Notes: generated from the letters alone by a model not told the origin. DNA of 64,000 bases from Streptomyces sp. NRRL F-5122 (GCF_001507435.1 NZ_LMWH01000001.1:310001-374000); one strand, 5' to 3'. Positions 9,991-19,021 are shown, numbered from the stretch's first letter. A program made the numbers and translations.

Positions 9991-10109
9991 GCCATGAGCG
10001 TAACCGGCCGGAACTTCCCCCTACGAACCGGACCGGGCCGGATGGCCGGGAAGGCGTTCTTGCGCGTAGCCTCCCCGTGTGCGTGCCGTGCAGACGCACC
10101 GGCCGCTTC

Positions 10110-10928
10110 TCACACCGGCGGCCAGGGAATCGCGGGCCACTCCCCGCTGGGCTCCGGATGTCTTCCCGACTCCAGCAGCGCCGCCACCCGCGCCCGCGTG
10201 GCCTGCACCTCCGCCGGGGTCAGCAGCTCGGCCAGTCGCAGGGCCAGCGCCGCACCCTCCTCCAGGGACTCCTTGAGGCCCTTGAGGACCTCGACGGCCT
10301 CCCCGGTCAGCGGCTCGCCCGCCCAGCCCCACAGCAGCGTGCGCAGCTTGTTCTCGGCGTTGAAGGTGACCCCGTGGTCGATGCCGTACAGGCGTCCCTC
10401 GCCGCCGGGCAGCAGATGCCCGCCCTTGCGGTCGGCGTTGTTGATGACGGCGTCCAGGACGGCCAGTCGCCGCAGCCGCTCGTCGTCGGCGTGCACGAGC
10501 AGGGCGGTCCTGCCCTCGCCCACGTCGGCGAGGCCGATTGCCTTCCAGCCCTCCTCCGCCTCCTCGCCCTCCACCAGGGCGAGCAGCTCGGCATCCGGCT
10601 GCCCCTCGATCCACAGCTGGCACATGCCCTGGCCGTAGGGCCCCTCGCGCAGCACGGTGGGCGGGACGAGCCCCCAGCCGGTCGCCTCGGACACCTCGTA
10701 CGCCGCGACCTCGCGCTGCGCCAGTGTGCCGTCCGGGAAGTCCCACAGGGGCCGCTCGCCCGCGACGGGCTTGTAGATGCAGGCGGCTTCCCGCCCGTCG
10801 TAGGAGACCGTGCAGTACAGCGCCGCATTGGAGGCGTCACGGATGCGTGCGACCACGGCGAGCTCGCCCTCGGCGAGCAGCTCTGCCGTGGTCACGCTCC
10901 GCGGCGGTATCCGTTCTGGCGCGGACAT
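10110..10928 (-). CDS. SCO1664-family protein, phosphatidylinositol-kinase-like fold
   Basis: A 272-residue protein of a family found beside mshC in actinobacteria. Kinase-like motifs are visible: AACIYKP (a lysine that could contact ATP), then VINNADRKGGHLL and YGIDHG, resembling the catalytic and metal-binding loops of PI3/4-kinase-like proteins. Biochemical function is unknown. ATG 10928 is preferred because GGAAGGA lies upstream. That start overlaps the end of the DUF3090 gene by 37 bases, so the two are probably co-translated. From memory, the M. tuberculosis counterparts form a run near Rv2133c-Rv2135c, close to mshC. Confidence 0.8.
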   Translation of the reverse strand: MSAPERIPPRSVTTAELLAEGELAVVARIRDASNAALYCTVSYDGREAACIYKPVAGERPLWDFPDGTLAQREVAAYEVSEATGWGLVPPTVLREGPYGQGMCQLWIEGQPDAELLALVEGEEAEEGWKAIGLADVGEGRTALLVHADDERLRRLAVLDAVINNADRKGGHLLPGGEGRLYGIDHGVTFNAENKLRTLLWGWAGEPLTGEAVEVLKGLKESLEEGAALALRLAELLTPAEVQATRARVAALLESGRHPEPSGEWPAIPWPPV

Positions 10929-11482
10929 ACGTGTCCTTCCGGGTCGAGCGGGAGACTGCACAGCGGGCACGGCGGGCGGCCGGCGTTGACGACGTCGAGG
11001 GCGCGTTTGGCGAAGGCCCTGGCCTGGGCGCCGGTGAGCCGGACGCGGAGCATCGGCGGCCCGTTCTCCTCGTCCTGGAGCAGCCGCTCCTCGGCCTCGG
11101 CCAGGTCCTCCTCGGAATCTGCGTCGAGCTCGACGAGTGCCTGGGCCTCGACGACCATGCGCTGTTCCTCGCCGTCCCAGGCCAGTGCCATGGTGCCGAC
11201 GCGGAACTCCTCGTCGACGGGGGTGTCGAGCGGAGCCGTGTCCGAGATCTCCGTGGGGGCCACGGCCGGTACGGACGCGCTGCCGCCGCTACGGCGCACG
11301 ACTTCGTCGAGAAGCTCGTCCATGCGCTCGGCGAGCGCCGCGACCTGGGTCTTCTCCAGGGCCACGCTGGTCACCCGGGGTCCGGACGTGGCCTGCAGGA
11401 AGAAGGTACGGCGCCCGGGCAACCCGACCGTACCGGCCACGAAGCGGTCCGGGGGGTCGTAGAGGAACACCTGACGGGACAC
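10892..11482 (-). CDS. DUF3090 domain protein
   Basis: A 196-residue conserved actinobacterial protein. Residues 1-130 form a beta-rich segment starting QVFLYDPPDRFVAGTVGLPG. The C-terminal stretch CPLCSLPLDPEGHVCPRQNG looks like a small zinc knuckle. Function unknown. It lies between the histidine phosphatase upstream and the kinase-like gene downstream, with which it overlaps. The constant association of these three genes implies a shared pathway, possibly nucleotide or lipid phosphate handling, but that is inference. Confidence 0.85.
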   Translation of the reverse strand: MSRQVFLYDPPDRFVAGTVGLPGRRTFFLQATSGPRVTSVALEKTQVAALAERMDELLDEVVRRSGGSASVPAVAPTEISDTAPLDTPVDEEFRVGTMALAWDGEEQRMVVEAQALVELDADSEEDLAEAEERLLQDEENGPPMLRVRLTGAQARAFAKRALDVVNAGRPPCPLCSLPLDPEGHVCPRQNGYRRGA

Positions 11483-11604
11483 GTCCTGTCTCCATTGGAT
11501 CGGGATCGGGGCCGGCTGACCGCGCCGGTCCGCTTCGGTTGCTGACTACTGCTGCTGACAACTACTGCGCTGGTGCGCCCGCTTCACCCTACTGCGGCCG
11601 ACGA

Positions 11605-12291
11605 TCACGGGGCGCCCGCGCCGCCCCCGACCGCGGCATCCGAACCGGAGGGTTCCTCACGCGGCACGAGAGAGGTGAAATCGCCGGTGTCCCCGAGACG
11701 AACGAGAAATGGCCTCACCCGGGTGTAGCGGATCGCGGTGATGGAACACGGTTCGACGGAGATCCGCTGGAAGAGGTCGAGATGAAGGCCGAGTGCGTCC
11801 GCGACGAGCGATTTGATGATGTCACCGTGCGAGCACATGACATACACGGCGTCGGGACCGTGGTCGCGCTCGATGCGGTCGTTCCACTCGCGCACCGCCT
11901 CCGCGGCCCGGGTCTGCATGGCCCGCATCGACTCACCGCCCGGGAAAGCGGCCGCCGACGGATGGGCCTGGACGACCTCCATCAGCGGCTCGTCCTTCAG
12001 CTCGGCGAGCTTGCGTCCGGACCAGTCGCCGTAGTGGCACTCGCCGATGCGGTCGTCGGCGTGCACGGGCAGTCCCGGACGGGCGTCGAGCAGCGGCTGG
12101 ACGGTCTCCCGGCAGCGTTGCAGAGGGCTGGTGACCACCTCCGCGAGCGGCAGCGCGGCGAGTCGCCCGGGCAGGGCGGCGGCCTGTTCTGTGCCGCGCT
12201 CGTCGAGGGCGACGCCGGGCGTCCAGCCGGCGAGGAGTCCCGCGGTGTTGGCGGTGGAGCGTCCGTGCCGGACGAGGATCAACGTGGGCAT
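11605..12291 (-). CDS. histidine phosphatase family protein (MSMEG_4193-type)
   Basis: A 228-residue phosphoglycerate-mutase-like phosphatase. The phosphohistidine motif LVRHGRSTAN sits at residues 6-15. A second catalytic His appears in VMCSHGDIIKSLVADAL, and the conserved Glu is in GECHYGDWSGRKLAEL. Members dephosphorylate small molecules; the substrate of this subgroup is not settled. It is the first gene of the minus-strand set phosphatase - DUF3090 - SCO1664-like, with a 122-base gap to the next gene. Confidence 0.9.
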   Translation of the reverse strand: MPTLILVRHGRSTANTAGLLAGWTPGVALDERGTEQAAALPGRLAALPLAEVVTSPLQRCRETVQPLLDARPGLPVHADDRIGECHYGDWSGRKLAELKDEPLMEVVQAHPSAAAFPGGESMRAMQTRAAEAVREWNDRIERDHGPDAVYVMCSHGDIIKSLVADALGLHLDLFQRISVEPCSITAIRYTRVRPFLVRLGDTGDFTSLVPREEPSGSDAAVGGGAGAP

Positions 12292-12464
12292 GGCGTCCAG
12301 CCTAAAGGGACGCCTCCGAAAGCCGGGCCGGTGGTGGGAGCGGCGGCGGCCGAGGGGAGGCGGGCCCGATGGGGTTTGCCGGGCCGGCGACGGCGCCTGG
12401 CGGCAGAAGCCATCGAAGAGTCCTCGGCATGCGCCGGTGCCCGGCCGACAGGAGAATACGCTCC

Positions 12465-13463
12465 GTGATCATCGACTGCGCCATCTACCGGGACGGGCGC
12501 CGCACAGAGAGCCCCGAGGACCTCTCCGACGCCCTGAGCGAGGCGCGTACCGCATCCGACACGTTCTTGTGGATCGGCCTGCACGAGCCGACGGAGAACG
12601 AGTTCGACCTGGTCACCCAGGAGTTCGGGCTGCATCCGCTGGCGGTCGAGGACGCACTGAAGGCGCACCAGCGCCCCAAGCTGGAGGTGTACGACGACTC
12701 GCTGTTCGTGGTGCTCAAGCCGGTTTCCTACGAGCCGCGCAGCGACACCGTCTCCACCGGCGAGCTGATGCTCTTCCTCGGCGACTCCTTCGTGGTGACC
12801 GTGCGCCATGGCGAGCACATGCCGCTCGCCCGCCTCCGGCGCCATCTCGAGGAGCAGCCGGAGATGCTGCGGCACGGCCCCACGGGGGTGTTCTACTCGA
12901 TCGCGGACTCGATCGTCGACCACTACCTGGACGTGGCGACCGAGCTGCAGACCGACCTGGAGGAGCTGGAGACGGAGGTCTTCTCACCCTCCGGTGGCGG
13001 CTCCCACCACACGGCCTCGCGGATCTACACCTTCAAGCGGCAGATCCTCGAGTTCCGGCGGGCCACGGTCCCGATGGCCCCGCCCCTGTCCCGGCTTGCG
13101 GGCCAGGGGACGTACGGGACGACGGTGCCCTTCGTACAGGAGAAGTCACGGCCCTTCTTCCGCGACGTCTCCGATCACCTGGCCCGGGTGAACGAGTCCG
13201 TGGAGGCCCTGGACCGGCTGGTGTCCGACATCCTCTCGGCGCATCTCGCGCAGGCGAGCGTGCGGCAGAACGACGATGTGCGGAAGATCTCGGCGTGGGC
13301 GGCGATGGCCGCGGTCCCCACGATGATCGCGGGAATCTACGGAATGAACTTCGACCACATGCCCGAGTTGCACTGGCTCTGGTCGTACCCGGCGCTGATC
13401 CTGGCGATGGCGGCCGTCGAAGTGATGCTCTACCGGACGTTCAAGCGGCGCGGCTGGCTGTGA
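12465..13463 (+). CDS. CorA-family magnesium/cobalt transporter
   Basis: A 332-residue divalent cation channel. A long cytoplasmic alpha/beta and helical funnel (residues 1-270) precedes two C-terminal membrane helices. The GMN signature (YGMNFDHMPE) at residues 293-295 marks the pore entrance. The GTG at 12465 is chosen over upstream starts because the protein family begins at MIIDCAIYRDG and GGAG lies ten bases upstream. Mg2+ is the likely physiological substrate. Divergent from the phosphatase gene. Confidence 0.92.
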   Translation: MIIDCAIYRDGRRTESPEDLSDALSEARTASDTFLWIGLHEPTENEFDLVTQEFGLHPLAVEDALKAHQRPKLEVYDDSLFVVLKPVSYEPRSDTVSTGELMLFLGDSFVVTVRHGEHMPLARLRRHLEEQPEMLRHGPTGVFYSIADSIVDHYLDVATELQTDLEELETEVFSPSGGGSHHTASRIYTFKRQILEFRRATVPMAPPLSRLAGQGTYGTTVPFVQEKSRPFFRDVSDHLARVNESVEALDRLVSDILSAHLAQASVRQNDDVRKISAWAAMAAVPTMIAGIYGMNFDHMPELHWLWSYPALILAMAAVEVMLYRTFKRRGWL

Positions 13464-13503
13464 GGCCGTCCCCTTCCGTGCCTCACGGGCGGCGACGGGC
13501 GGC

Positions 13504-14292
13504 TCAGGCGAACTCGTGCGCCTGTGTGGCGGGACCGCCGAGCGCGTCGCGCCGCTCCGGCATCCTCAGGGTCACCATCCGCCGCCATCCGGCGATGCGC
13601 TCGTAGAGGTACACGGCGCGGATCCCCGCCGCGAGCATCGCCGACCTGGCCGCGGGCCAGCAGAGGATGTGCCCCATGTGGGCCATGACGGCGAGACTGA
13701 CGTCCCGGTGGACGCGGATCTCCGCGAACGCGCACGCGCGCAGCGTCCGCCGGATGAACCGGCTGTGCCCGGCGGCCGCGAAGCGCAGCAGTTCCTCGTT
13801 GGAGTACGCCAGGTGGTTGTCCTCGTCCTGGGAGATCATGCGTACGGCCCGGCCGATCTCGGGATGGTCCGTGAAAAACGTGCGCAGCATCGCCATCTGT
13901 TCCGCGGCGCGCTGTTCGGTGACCCTGCTGTGTGCCAGATAGGTGATGACGTCCTGCACCGACAGCGGGCGGTCGGCCTTGAGCTTCTCGTGCGCGACAC
14001 CGATGCCCCGCTTCTCGAGGAGCATCGTGTAGTCGGTCTCGGGCGGTACGGGAACGGGGTCCAGGCCGCGCTTCCTCATCAGCGCGTTGAAGATGCGTCC
14101 GTGCTTGTCCTCGTCCGCGCCGTGACGCACGATCCGGGGAACGAGCGCCCGCTCGCTCTCCGGCACGAGTGCGGCGATCCGGCCGTTCTCCCAGCCGCCC
14201 TGCGACTCCCCGCTGGCCGCGATCGAGCAGAACAGGCGGAAGGATTCGTCGTTGTCGACGATCTCCTCGAACAGACTCTTCGCCGAAAGCAT
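13504..14292 (-). CDS. ferritin-like domain protein
   Basis: A 262-residue mostly helical protein with spaced carboxylate/histidine motifs typical of ferritin-like four-helix bundles: DEDKHGRIF, SRVTEQRAAEQM and DEDNHLAYSNEEL. These could bind a di-iron centre, although the exact ligand set is not the classical bacterioferritin one. The C-terminal half carries hydrophobic helices near ILCWPAARSAMLAAG. The ATG at 14292 is preceded by GAGAGG. Substrate and role are unknown. It stands alone between a convergent CorA gene and the hairpin of the upstream LLM gene. Confidence 0.75.
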   Translation of the reverse strand: MLSAKSLFEEIVDNDESFRLFCSIAASGESQGGWENGRIAALVPESERALVPRIVRHGADEDKHGRIFNALMRKRGLDPVPVPPETDYTMLLEKRGIGVAHEKLKADRPLSVQDVITYLAHSRVTEQRAAEQMAMLRTFFTDHPEIGRAVRMISQDEDNHLAYSNEELLRFAAAGHSRFIRRTLRACAFAEIRVHRDVSLAVMAHMGHILCWPAARSAMLAAGIRAVYLYERIAGWRRMVTLRMPERRDALGGPATQAHEFA

Positions 14293-14446
14293 GGTGGGCA
14301 CCTCTCTGCAGGACTCCGCAAAGAGAGAGTCAAATGCCGTCGTGGAGGTGGTGCAACAGCTGTGCGGGGCGGCTGCGCCGAACGGAGGAGCGTCCCGGTC
14401 CTGTCGATGCCGTAACCGCTCGGGGCCCGGAGCGTTGTTCCCCGTG

Positions 14447-14489
14447 ACGGCCGTGGCGGGGTGGACCCCCGAGCCCCCACCACGGCCGT
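14447..14489 (-). terminator. hairpin terminator of the LLM oxidoreductase gene
   Basis: A 10-bp perfect outer stem (ACGGCCGTGG with CCACGGCCGT) continues as four G-C pairs after one mismatch. It lies about 20 bases past the LLM stop on the minus strand. Confidence 0.7.
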
Positions 14490-14507
14490 GGAGACCATTC
14501 GCCCCCG

Positions 14508-15563
14508 TCAGCCGAGTCCGGCCCGCTCCAGGGCCTCGGACCCGGCACGCAGAGAGGCGATCCGCTCGTCGAGGGTGAAGCCCGCGGGAGCCAGGGTGAG
14601 GGTGGTGACGCCGACTTCGGCGTAGGCCTTCATCCGGTCGGCGATGCGGTCCACCGAGCCCAGCAAGGTGGTCCGGTCGATCAGCTCGTGCGGTACGGCG
14701 GCCGCGGCGCCCTGCTTGTCCCCCGACAGGTACTTGTCCTGGATGTCGGCGGCCGCCTGCTCGTAGCCCATGCGCCGGGCGAGCTGGTTGTAGAAGTTCT
14801 GCTTGCGGCTGCCCATGCCGCCGACGTACAGAGCGGTGTACGGGCGGAAGGTGTCGGCCAGGGCCGTCACGTCCTTGTCGTCGCCCACCGCGAGGGGGAG
14901 CGTGGGGCAGACGTCGAAGCCCTCGAGGGTCCTGCCCGCCTTCTCGCGCCCCGCGCGCAGGTAACTGATCGCCGTCTCCTCGAGGTGGTCCGCCGAGGGG
15001 AAGATGAGCAGCGCCCCGTCGGCGATCTCGCCGGTCTGCTCCAGGTTCTTGGGGCCGATCGCGGCGATGTAGAGGGGGATGTGCTCGCGCTGGGGGTACA
15101 CGGTGAGCTTGATCGGCTTGCCGGGACCCCCGGGCAGCGGGAGGGTCCAGTGCTCGCCCTCGTACGACAGCCGCTCGCGCGTCATCGCCTTCCGCACGAT
15201 CTCCACGTACTCGCGGGTGCGGGACAGCGGCTTGTCGAACTTGACGCCGTACCAGCCCTCGGAGACCTGGGGCCCCGAGACCCCGAGACCGAGGCGGAAG
15301 CGGCCACCGGAGAGCGAGTCGAGAGTGGCGGCGGTCATCGCGGTCATCGCGGGCTGGCGGGCCGGGATCTGGAAGATGGCCGAGCCGACGTCGATGCGCT
15401 CGGTCTGGGCGGCGACCCAGGTGAGCACGGTGGCCGCGTCGGAGCCGTAGGCCTCGGCGGCCCAGCACACCGCATAGCCGAGCCGGTCGGCCTCCTGGGC
15501 CACGGCGAGATTGTCGCCGTCCATTCCGGCACCCCAGTAGCCGAGGTTGATCCCGAGCTGCAT
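14508..15563 (-). CDS. LLM-class F420-dependent oxidoreductase
   Basis: A 351-residue luciferase-like monooxygenase-fold flavin/deazaflavin enzyme. The N-terminal strand MQLGINLGYWG, the AEAYGSDA segment, and the SGGRFRLGLGVSGPQ motif after the first third are typical of actinobacterial F420-dependent members. The fold predicts hydride transfer from F420H2; the substrate is unknown. It is monocistronic, with a hairpin after it and a near-perfect 14-bp dyad just upstream of the start (see 15576-15589). Confidence 0.85.
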   Translation of the reverse strand: MQLGINLGYWGAGMDGDNLAVAQEADRLGYAVCWAAEAYGSDAATVLTWVAAQTERIDVGSAIFQIPARQPAMTAMTAATLDSLSGGRFRLGLGVSGPQVSEGWYGVKFDKPLSRTREYVEIVRKAMTRERLSYEGEHWTLPLPGGPGKPIKLTVYPQREHIPLYIAAIGPKNLEQTGEIADGALLIFPSADHLEETAISYLRAGREKAGRTLEGFDVCPTLPLAVGDDKDVTALADTFRPYTALYVGGMGSRKQNFYNQLARRMGYEQAAADIQDKYLSGDKQGAAAAVPHELIDRTTLLGSVDRIADRMKAYAEVGVTTLTLAPAGFTLDERIASLRAGSEALERAGLG

Positions 15564-15575
15564 GGCCGATTCCCC

Positions 15576-15589
15576 TTACCGATCAGTAA
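15576..15589. promoter_or_regulatory. near-palindrome upstream of the LLM gene, candidate operator
   Basis: TTACCGATCAGTAA is a 14-base inverted repeat with one mismatched pair, ending 13 bases upstream of the ATG at 15563. Its position fits a repressor site over the transcription start. No matching regulator is recognised nearby, so a distant regulator would be required. Confidence 0.4.
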
Positions 15590-15723
15590 CGTCCGTTGTG
15601 GGCAGACCATAGCGCGGTGTCCTCCACGGTAGGGAGAGCGACGCATCCCTCGCCGCGCGGCACGGCAACTCGGTTGTCCACAGGCCCCCCACGACCCGAG
15701 CTCAGGCCGTAATCTCGGCGTTC

Positions 15724-16707
15724 ATGGAGCAGAGGCATCTCGGCCGTACCGGCCTTCGCGTGTCCCGGATCGGACTCGGCACCCTGACGTGGGGGCGTGA
15801 CACGGACGAGCACGACGCCGCGGAGCAGTTGAAGGTGTTCTGGGAGGCGGGGGGAACCCTCGTCGACACGGCCGACGTGTACGGGGACGGGGAGGCCGAG
15901 TATCTGCTCGGGCAGCTGATGGACGGCCTCGTGCCGCGCCGGGACCTGGTCATCTCGACGAAGGCGGGGAGCGTGCCCGACCCCGACCGCCGGTTCGACG
16001 GCTCGCGCGGCCATCTGCTCGCCGCGCTGGACGCCTCGCTCGCGCGTCTCGGCACGGACTACGTCGACGTGTGGCACATCCATGCCTTCGACCCCTCCAC
16101 CCCGATGGAGGAGACCCTGCACGCGCTCGACCTCGCCGTGGCCAGCGGCCGGGCCAGATACGCGGGTGTGTCCAACTTCTGCGGCTGGCAGCTCGCCAAG
16201 GCGGCGACATGGCAGCTCGCCGCCCCTGGCATACGGACCCGCCTCGCCAGCACGCAGATGGAGTACTCGCTGCTGCAGCGCGGCGTGGAGCGCGAGGTGC
16301 TGCCCGCCGCACTGGACCTGGGGGTCGGGCTGCTGCCGTCCTCCCCGCTCGGCCGCGGCGTGCTGACCGGCAAGTACCGGCAGTCGACGCCGGCCGACTC
16401 GCGCGGGGCCTCCGAGCACATGGCCCCGTTCGTGGAGCCCTACCTCGACGACACGGCGAGCAGCATCGTGGACGCGGTGCAGACGGCCGCCGACGGGCTG
16501 TCCGCCACGCCGCTCCAGGTGGCGCTGGCATGGGTCCGCGACCGGCCGGGCGTGATCGCACCGATCGTCGGCGCGCGCAACGCACAGCAGCTCTCGGCGG
16601 CACTGTCAGTGGAGGCACTTAGTCTTCCTGACGAGATCTGCCGGGCGCTGGACGACGTGTCGGCCCCGGTGCACCGCTATCCCGATCACGACTGGAGCAC
16701 GCTGTGA
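15724..16707 (+). CDS. aldo/keto reductase
   Basis: A 327-residue NADPH-type TIM-barrel reductase. The catalytic tetrad can be placed at Asp48, Tyr53 (DTADVYG), Lys80 (ISTKAG) and His120 (WHIHAFDP). A C-terminal cofactor loop PIVGARNAQQL is present. The substrate is undetermined. Its stop overlaps the GTG start of the next gene (GTGA at 16704-16707), so the two are probably translated together, an unexpected pairing with a helicase-like protein. Confidence 0.92.
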   Translation: MEQRHLGRTGLRVSRIGLGTLTWGRDTDEHDAAEQLKVFWEAGGTLVDTADVYGDGEAEYLLGQLMDGLVPRRDLVISTKAGSVPDPDRRFDGSRGHLLAALDASLARLGTDYVDVWHIHAFDPSTPMEETLHALDLAVASGRARYAGVSNFCGWQLAKAATWQLAAPGIRTRLASTQMEYSLLQRGVEREVLPAALDLGVGLLPSSPLGRGVLTGKYRQSTPADSRGASEHMAPFVEPYLDDTASSIVDAVQTAADGLSATPLQVALAWVRDRPGVIAPIVGARNAQQLSAALSVEALSLPDEICRALDDVSAPVHRYPDHDWSTL

Positions 16708-18905
16708 CCACGGACCCGGAGACCAGGGAGACGTCCCCCCAGCCGGAGGACGGGACCGGGCAGGACACGGGCCGGACCGAGGCGGAGACGGCTCCTGGGG
16801 GCGAGGACCGGGACGGTGCGGTCGCGGCGCCCACCGGCGAGGGCGCCGCCGCGCCCGAGCGGTCCGAGGCGGAGGCCGAGCTGGCCGCCCAGCGCATCGA
16901 GCGGGAGCGGATCGAGCAGCGGAAGGCCCAGAAGCAGGGGCCGGTCGAGGCCGGCACGAAGCTCAGCGGGAAGGCAGCCGACCTGCTGGCGGCGGTAAGG
17001 GCTGTGGAGAGCGGTGAGAAGCCGGTCTCGAGCGCGTTCCGGGAGCCGGCCCCCGCTCCGCGCCGTGCCGCCCCCGAGCCCGAGCGGCCCGCACGGCCCG
17101 TCGCACCTCCGCAGTCGCCCACCGCCCCGGGCACAGAACTCGTCGCGGCCGTGCGTGCCCTGCTGACCGGGGCAGGAGCGCCCGACACGCTCGCGCCCCA
17201 GGTCGCCGCGGTCCTCGGCGAGACTGCGGACGCGCGCCTGCAAGCGGATCCCTGGCAGTTGCTGCGTGTCGCGGGGGTCAGGCCGGAGCAGGCCGACGGC
17301 TTCGCCCGGGCCCTGCTCGGCGCCGAGTGCCGTCAGGACGACGACCGACGGGCCCGCGCGATGACACTCTGGCTGCTGGAGCAGGCCGCCCTCGCCGGAC
17401 ACACCGCACTGGAGGTCCCGGCTCTCGAGGCCGCGCTCGACCGGTGCTCGGTGCCGGACCCGGACGCGGCCGTGCAGAGCAGCATCGCGGAGGGCGAGGT
17501 CCTGGTCTTCCAGGACGCCCTGGAGACGACCGGGCCGGGCACCGCACCGGTCGAGGGGGCGGCCGGGGAGGGCGTGGAGGAGGCCGAGGAGCGCCCGGTC
17601 CGGGTCCTGATCGGCCTGGAGAGGTACGCGCTCGCGGAGGAGAGCCTCGCCGACGGACTGGCCCGGTTGATCAACTCCGTGCCGAAGGAGAACGGTTCGG
17701 CCGACGCCTGGGAGCGGGCGGCCCGCTCGGCGACCGGCGCCGCAGGGGAGCTGATCCGCGCGGTCGCGGGCCATGGCCTTGTGCTCCACACCGGCGGGGA
17801 GGCCTCGCGCATCGAGCCGGCCACGCTGCTGTACGCGGCGCGCGACCTCGGAGTGCGCGCCTGGGCGGCCACGCACAGCCCTGCGGGGCGCGACACGTTC
17901 GCCGCGCTGCGGGACCGGCTCGGCCTGCCCGACACCGCCACGACGCACCCGGCGCTCACCACGGTCGCGGGGCTCCTGTCCGGCGCCGAGGGCCCGGGGC
18001 GGGACGCGGACGGTGCGCTGGGCCTCGACCTGCTCGTCGTGCTTGACGCCCCTCAGCTGGACGTCGAGTCGGCCGCCCTGCTCACCGAGTCGCTGCCGGA
18101 CGGCGTACGCCTGGTGCTGAGCGGTGACCCGGGAGTGCTGTGGTCGGCCGGGCCCGGGCGGGTCTTCGCCGATCTGCTCACCGCCCGTGCGTGCCCGCAG
18201 ATCGCCTCGAGGACCCCCGACCCCGGCCCGATCGGGGAGCTCGTCTCCTCGGTCGGCATCGGTGAGCTCCCGCAGGTCGAGGCGCCCGGCAAGGAGGTCG
18301 TGATCGTGCCGGTGCGGGACGCCGGGGAGGCGGTGCACCGGACCGTTCAGCTGGTCGTGGACTCCGTGCCGCGCGCGATCGGGATCCCCTCTCAGGAGAC
18401 ACAGGTCATCACGCCCGGCCATGGCGGAGCGGCGGGGACCCGTGTCCTGAACGCGGCGCTCAAGGAGCGGCTCAACCCGGGCCCCGGCCGTTTCGGGGGC
18501 TTCGACGCCGGCGATCGGATCGCCTACTCCCCCGCCCCGGGCCGTACTGTCCAGGGGCATGTGGTCACAGCGGACGCGGAGGGGCTGCACCTGGAGTGCT
18601 CGGGCGAGCCCGTCGTCGTGCCGAAGGAGCGGGTGGACCAGACCGTGCGGCACGGCTGGGCGCTCACCGCGCACCAGGCGGTGGGGCAGCGGTGGCCCGC
18701 GGTGGTCGTGGTGCTGCCCGGTGATGCCGCCCAGGCGCTGAGCAGACCCTGGGTGTACACGGCCTTCGGCAGGGCGGACCGCCATCTGTCCGTCGTCCAT
18801 GGAGTGGAGCAGGCGCTGCCGCGCGCCGTGGCCGAGACCCCGGCCAAGCCACGGACCACCCGCCTGCCCCTGCTGCTGCGGGGCCAGCTCCCGACGACGG
18901 GCTGA
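16704..18905 (+). CDS. RecD2-like helix-hairpin-helix protein with degenerate helicase motifs
   Basis: A 733-residue protein. Residues 1-130 are acidic, low-complexity and probably disordered. A helix-hairpin-helix-like segment follows (about 145-250, WQLLRVAGVRPEQADGFARALL), as in the N-terminal region of RecD2. The helicase core aligns by eye to RecD2, but key residues are lost. TGGEASRIE at 363-371 stands where GGPGTGKT is expected. LDAPQLD around Asp448 replaces the DEAS motif. SGDPGVLWSAGPG around Asp475 replaces GDPDQLPSVGPG. HQAVGQRW at 657 replaces HKSQGSEF. The YTAFGRAD region keeps an arginine at 690. It is therefore probably a DNA-binding pseudo-helicase without ATPase activity. 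Coupled to an aldo/keto reductase gene. Confidence 0.8.
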   Translation: MTTDPETRETSPQPEDGTGQDTGRTEAETAPGGEDRDGAVAAPTGEGAAAPERSEAEAELAAQRIERERIEQRKAQKQGPVEAGTKLSGKAADLLAAVRAVESGEKPVSSAFREPAPAPRRAAPEPERPARPVAPPQSPTAPGTELVAAVRALLTGAGAPDTLAPQVAAVLGETADARLQADPWQLLRVAGVRPEQADGFARALLGAECRQDDDRRARAMTLWLLEQAALAGHTALEVPALEAALDRCSVPDPDAAVQSSIAEGEVLVFQDALETTGPGTAPVEGAAGEGVEEAEERPVRVLIGLERYALAEESLADGLARLINSVPKENGSADAWERAARSATGAAGELIRAVAGHGLVLHTGGEASRIEPATLLYAARDLGVRAWAATHSPAGRDTFAALRDRLGLPDTATTHPALTTVAGLLSGAEGPGRDADGALGLDLLVVLDAPQLDVESAALLTESLPDGVRLVLSGDPGVLWSAGPGRVFADLLTARACPQIASRTPDPGPIGELVSSVGIGELPQVEAPGKEVVIVPVRDAGEAVHRTVQLVVDSVPRAIGIPSQETQVITPGHGGAAGTRVLNAALKERLNPGPGRFGGFDAGDRIAYSPAPGRTVQGHVVTADAEGLHLECSGEPVVVPKERVDQTVRHGWALTAHQAVGQRWPAVVVVLPGDAAQALSRPWVYTAFGRADRHLSVVHGVEQALPRAVAETPAKPRTTRLPLLLRGQLPTTG

Positions 18906-18948
18906 TCCGAGCGCCCGGCTCCCTGCCTGCGAGGTCTTGATGCGGTAA

Positions 18949-18974
18949 GGGGAGGTGCCGCCGGGCACCTCCCC
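18949..18974 (+). terminator. hairpin terminator of the aldo/keto reductase - pseudo-helicase pair
   Basis: An 11-bp perfect stem (GGGGAGGTGCC with GGCACCTCCCC) and a GCCG loop, 44 bases after the stop. It may also serve the convergent gene ending at 19022. Confidence 0.75.
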
Positions 18975-19021
18975 GGCCGCGCGGCGCGGTGCCCGGAAAC
19001 GCCCCGCCCGGCCCGCGCGGG

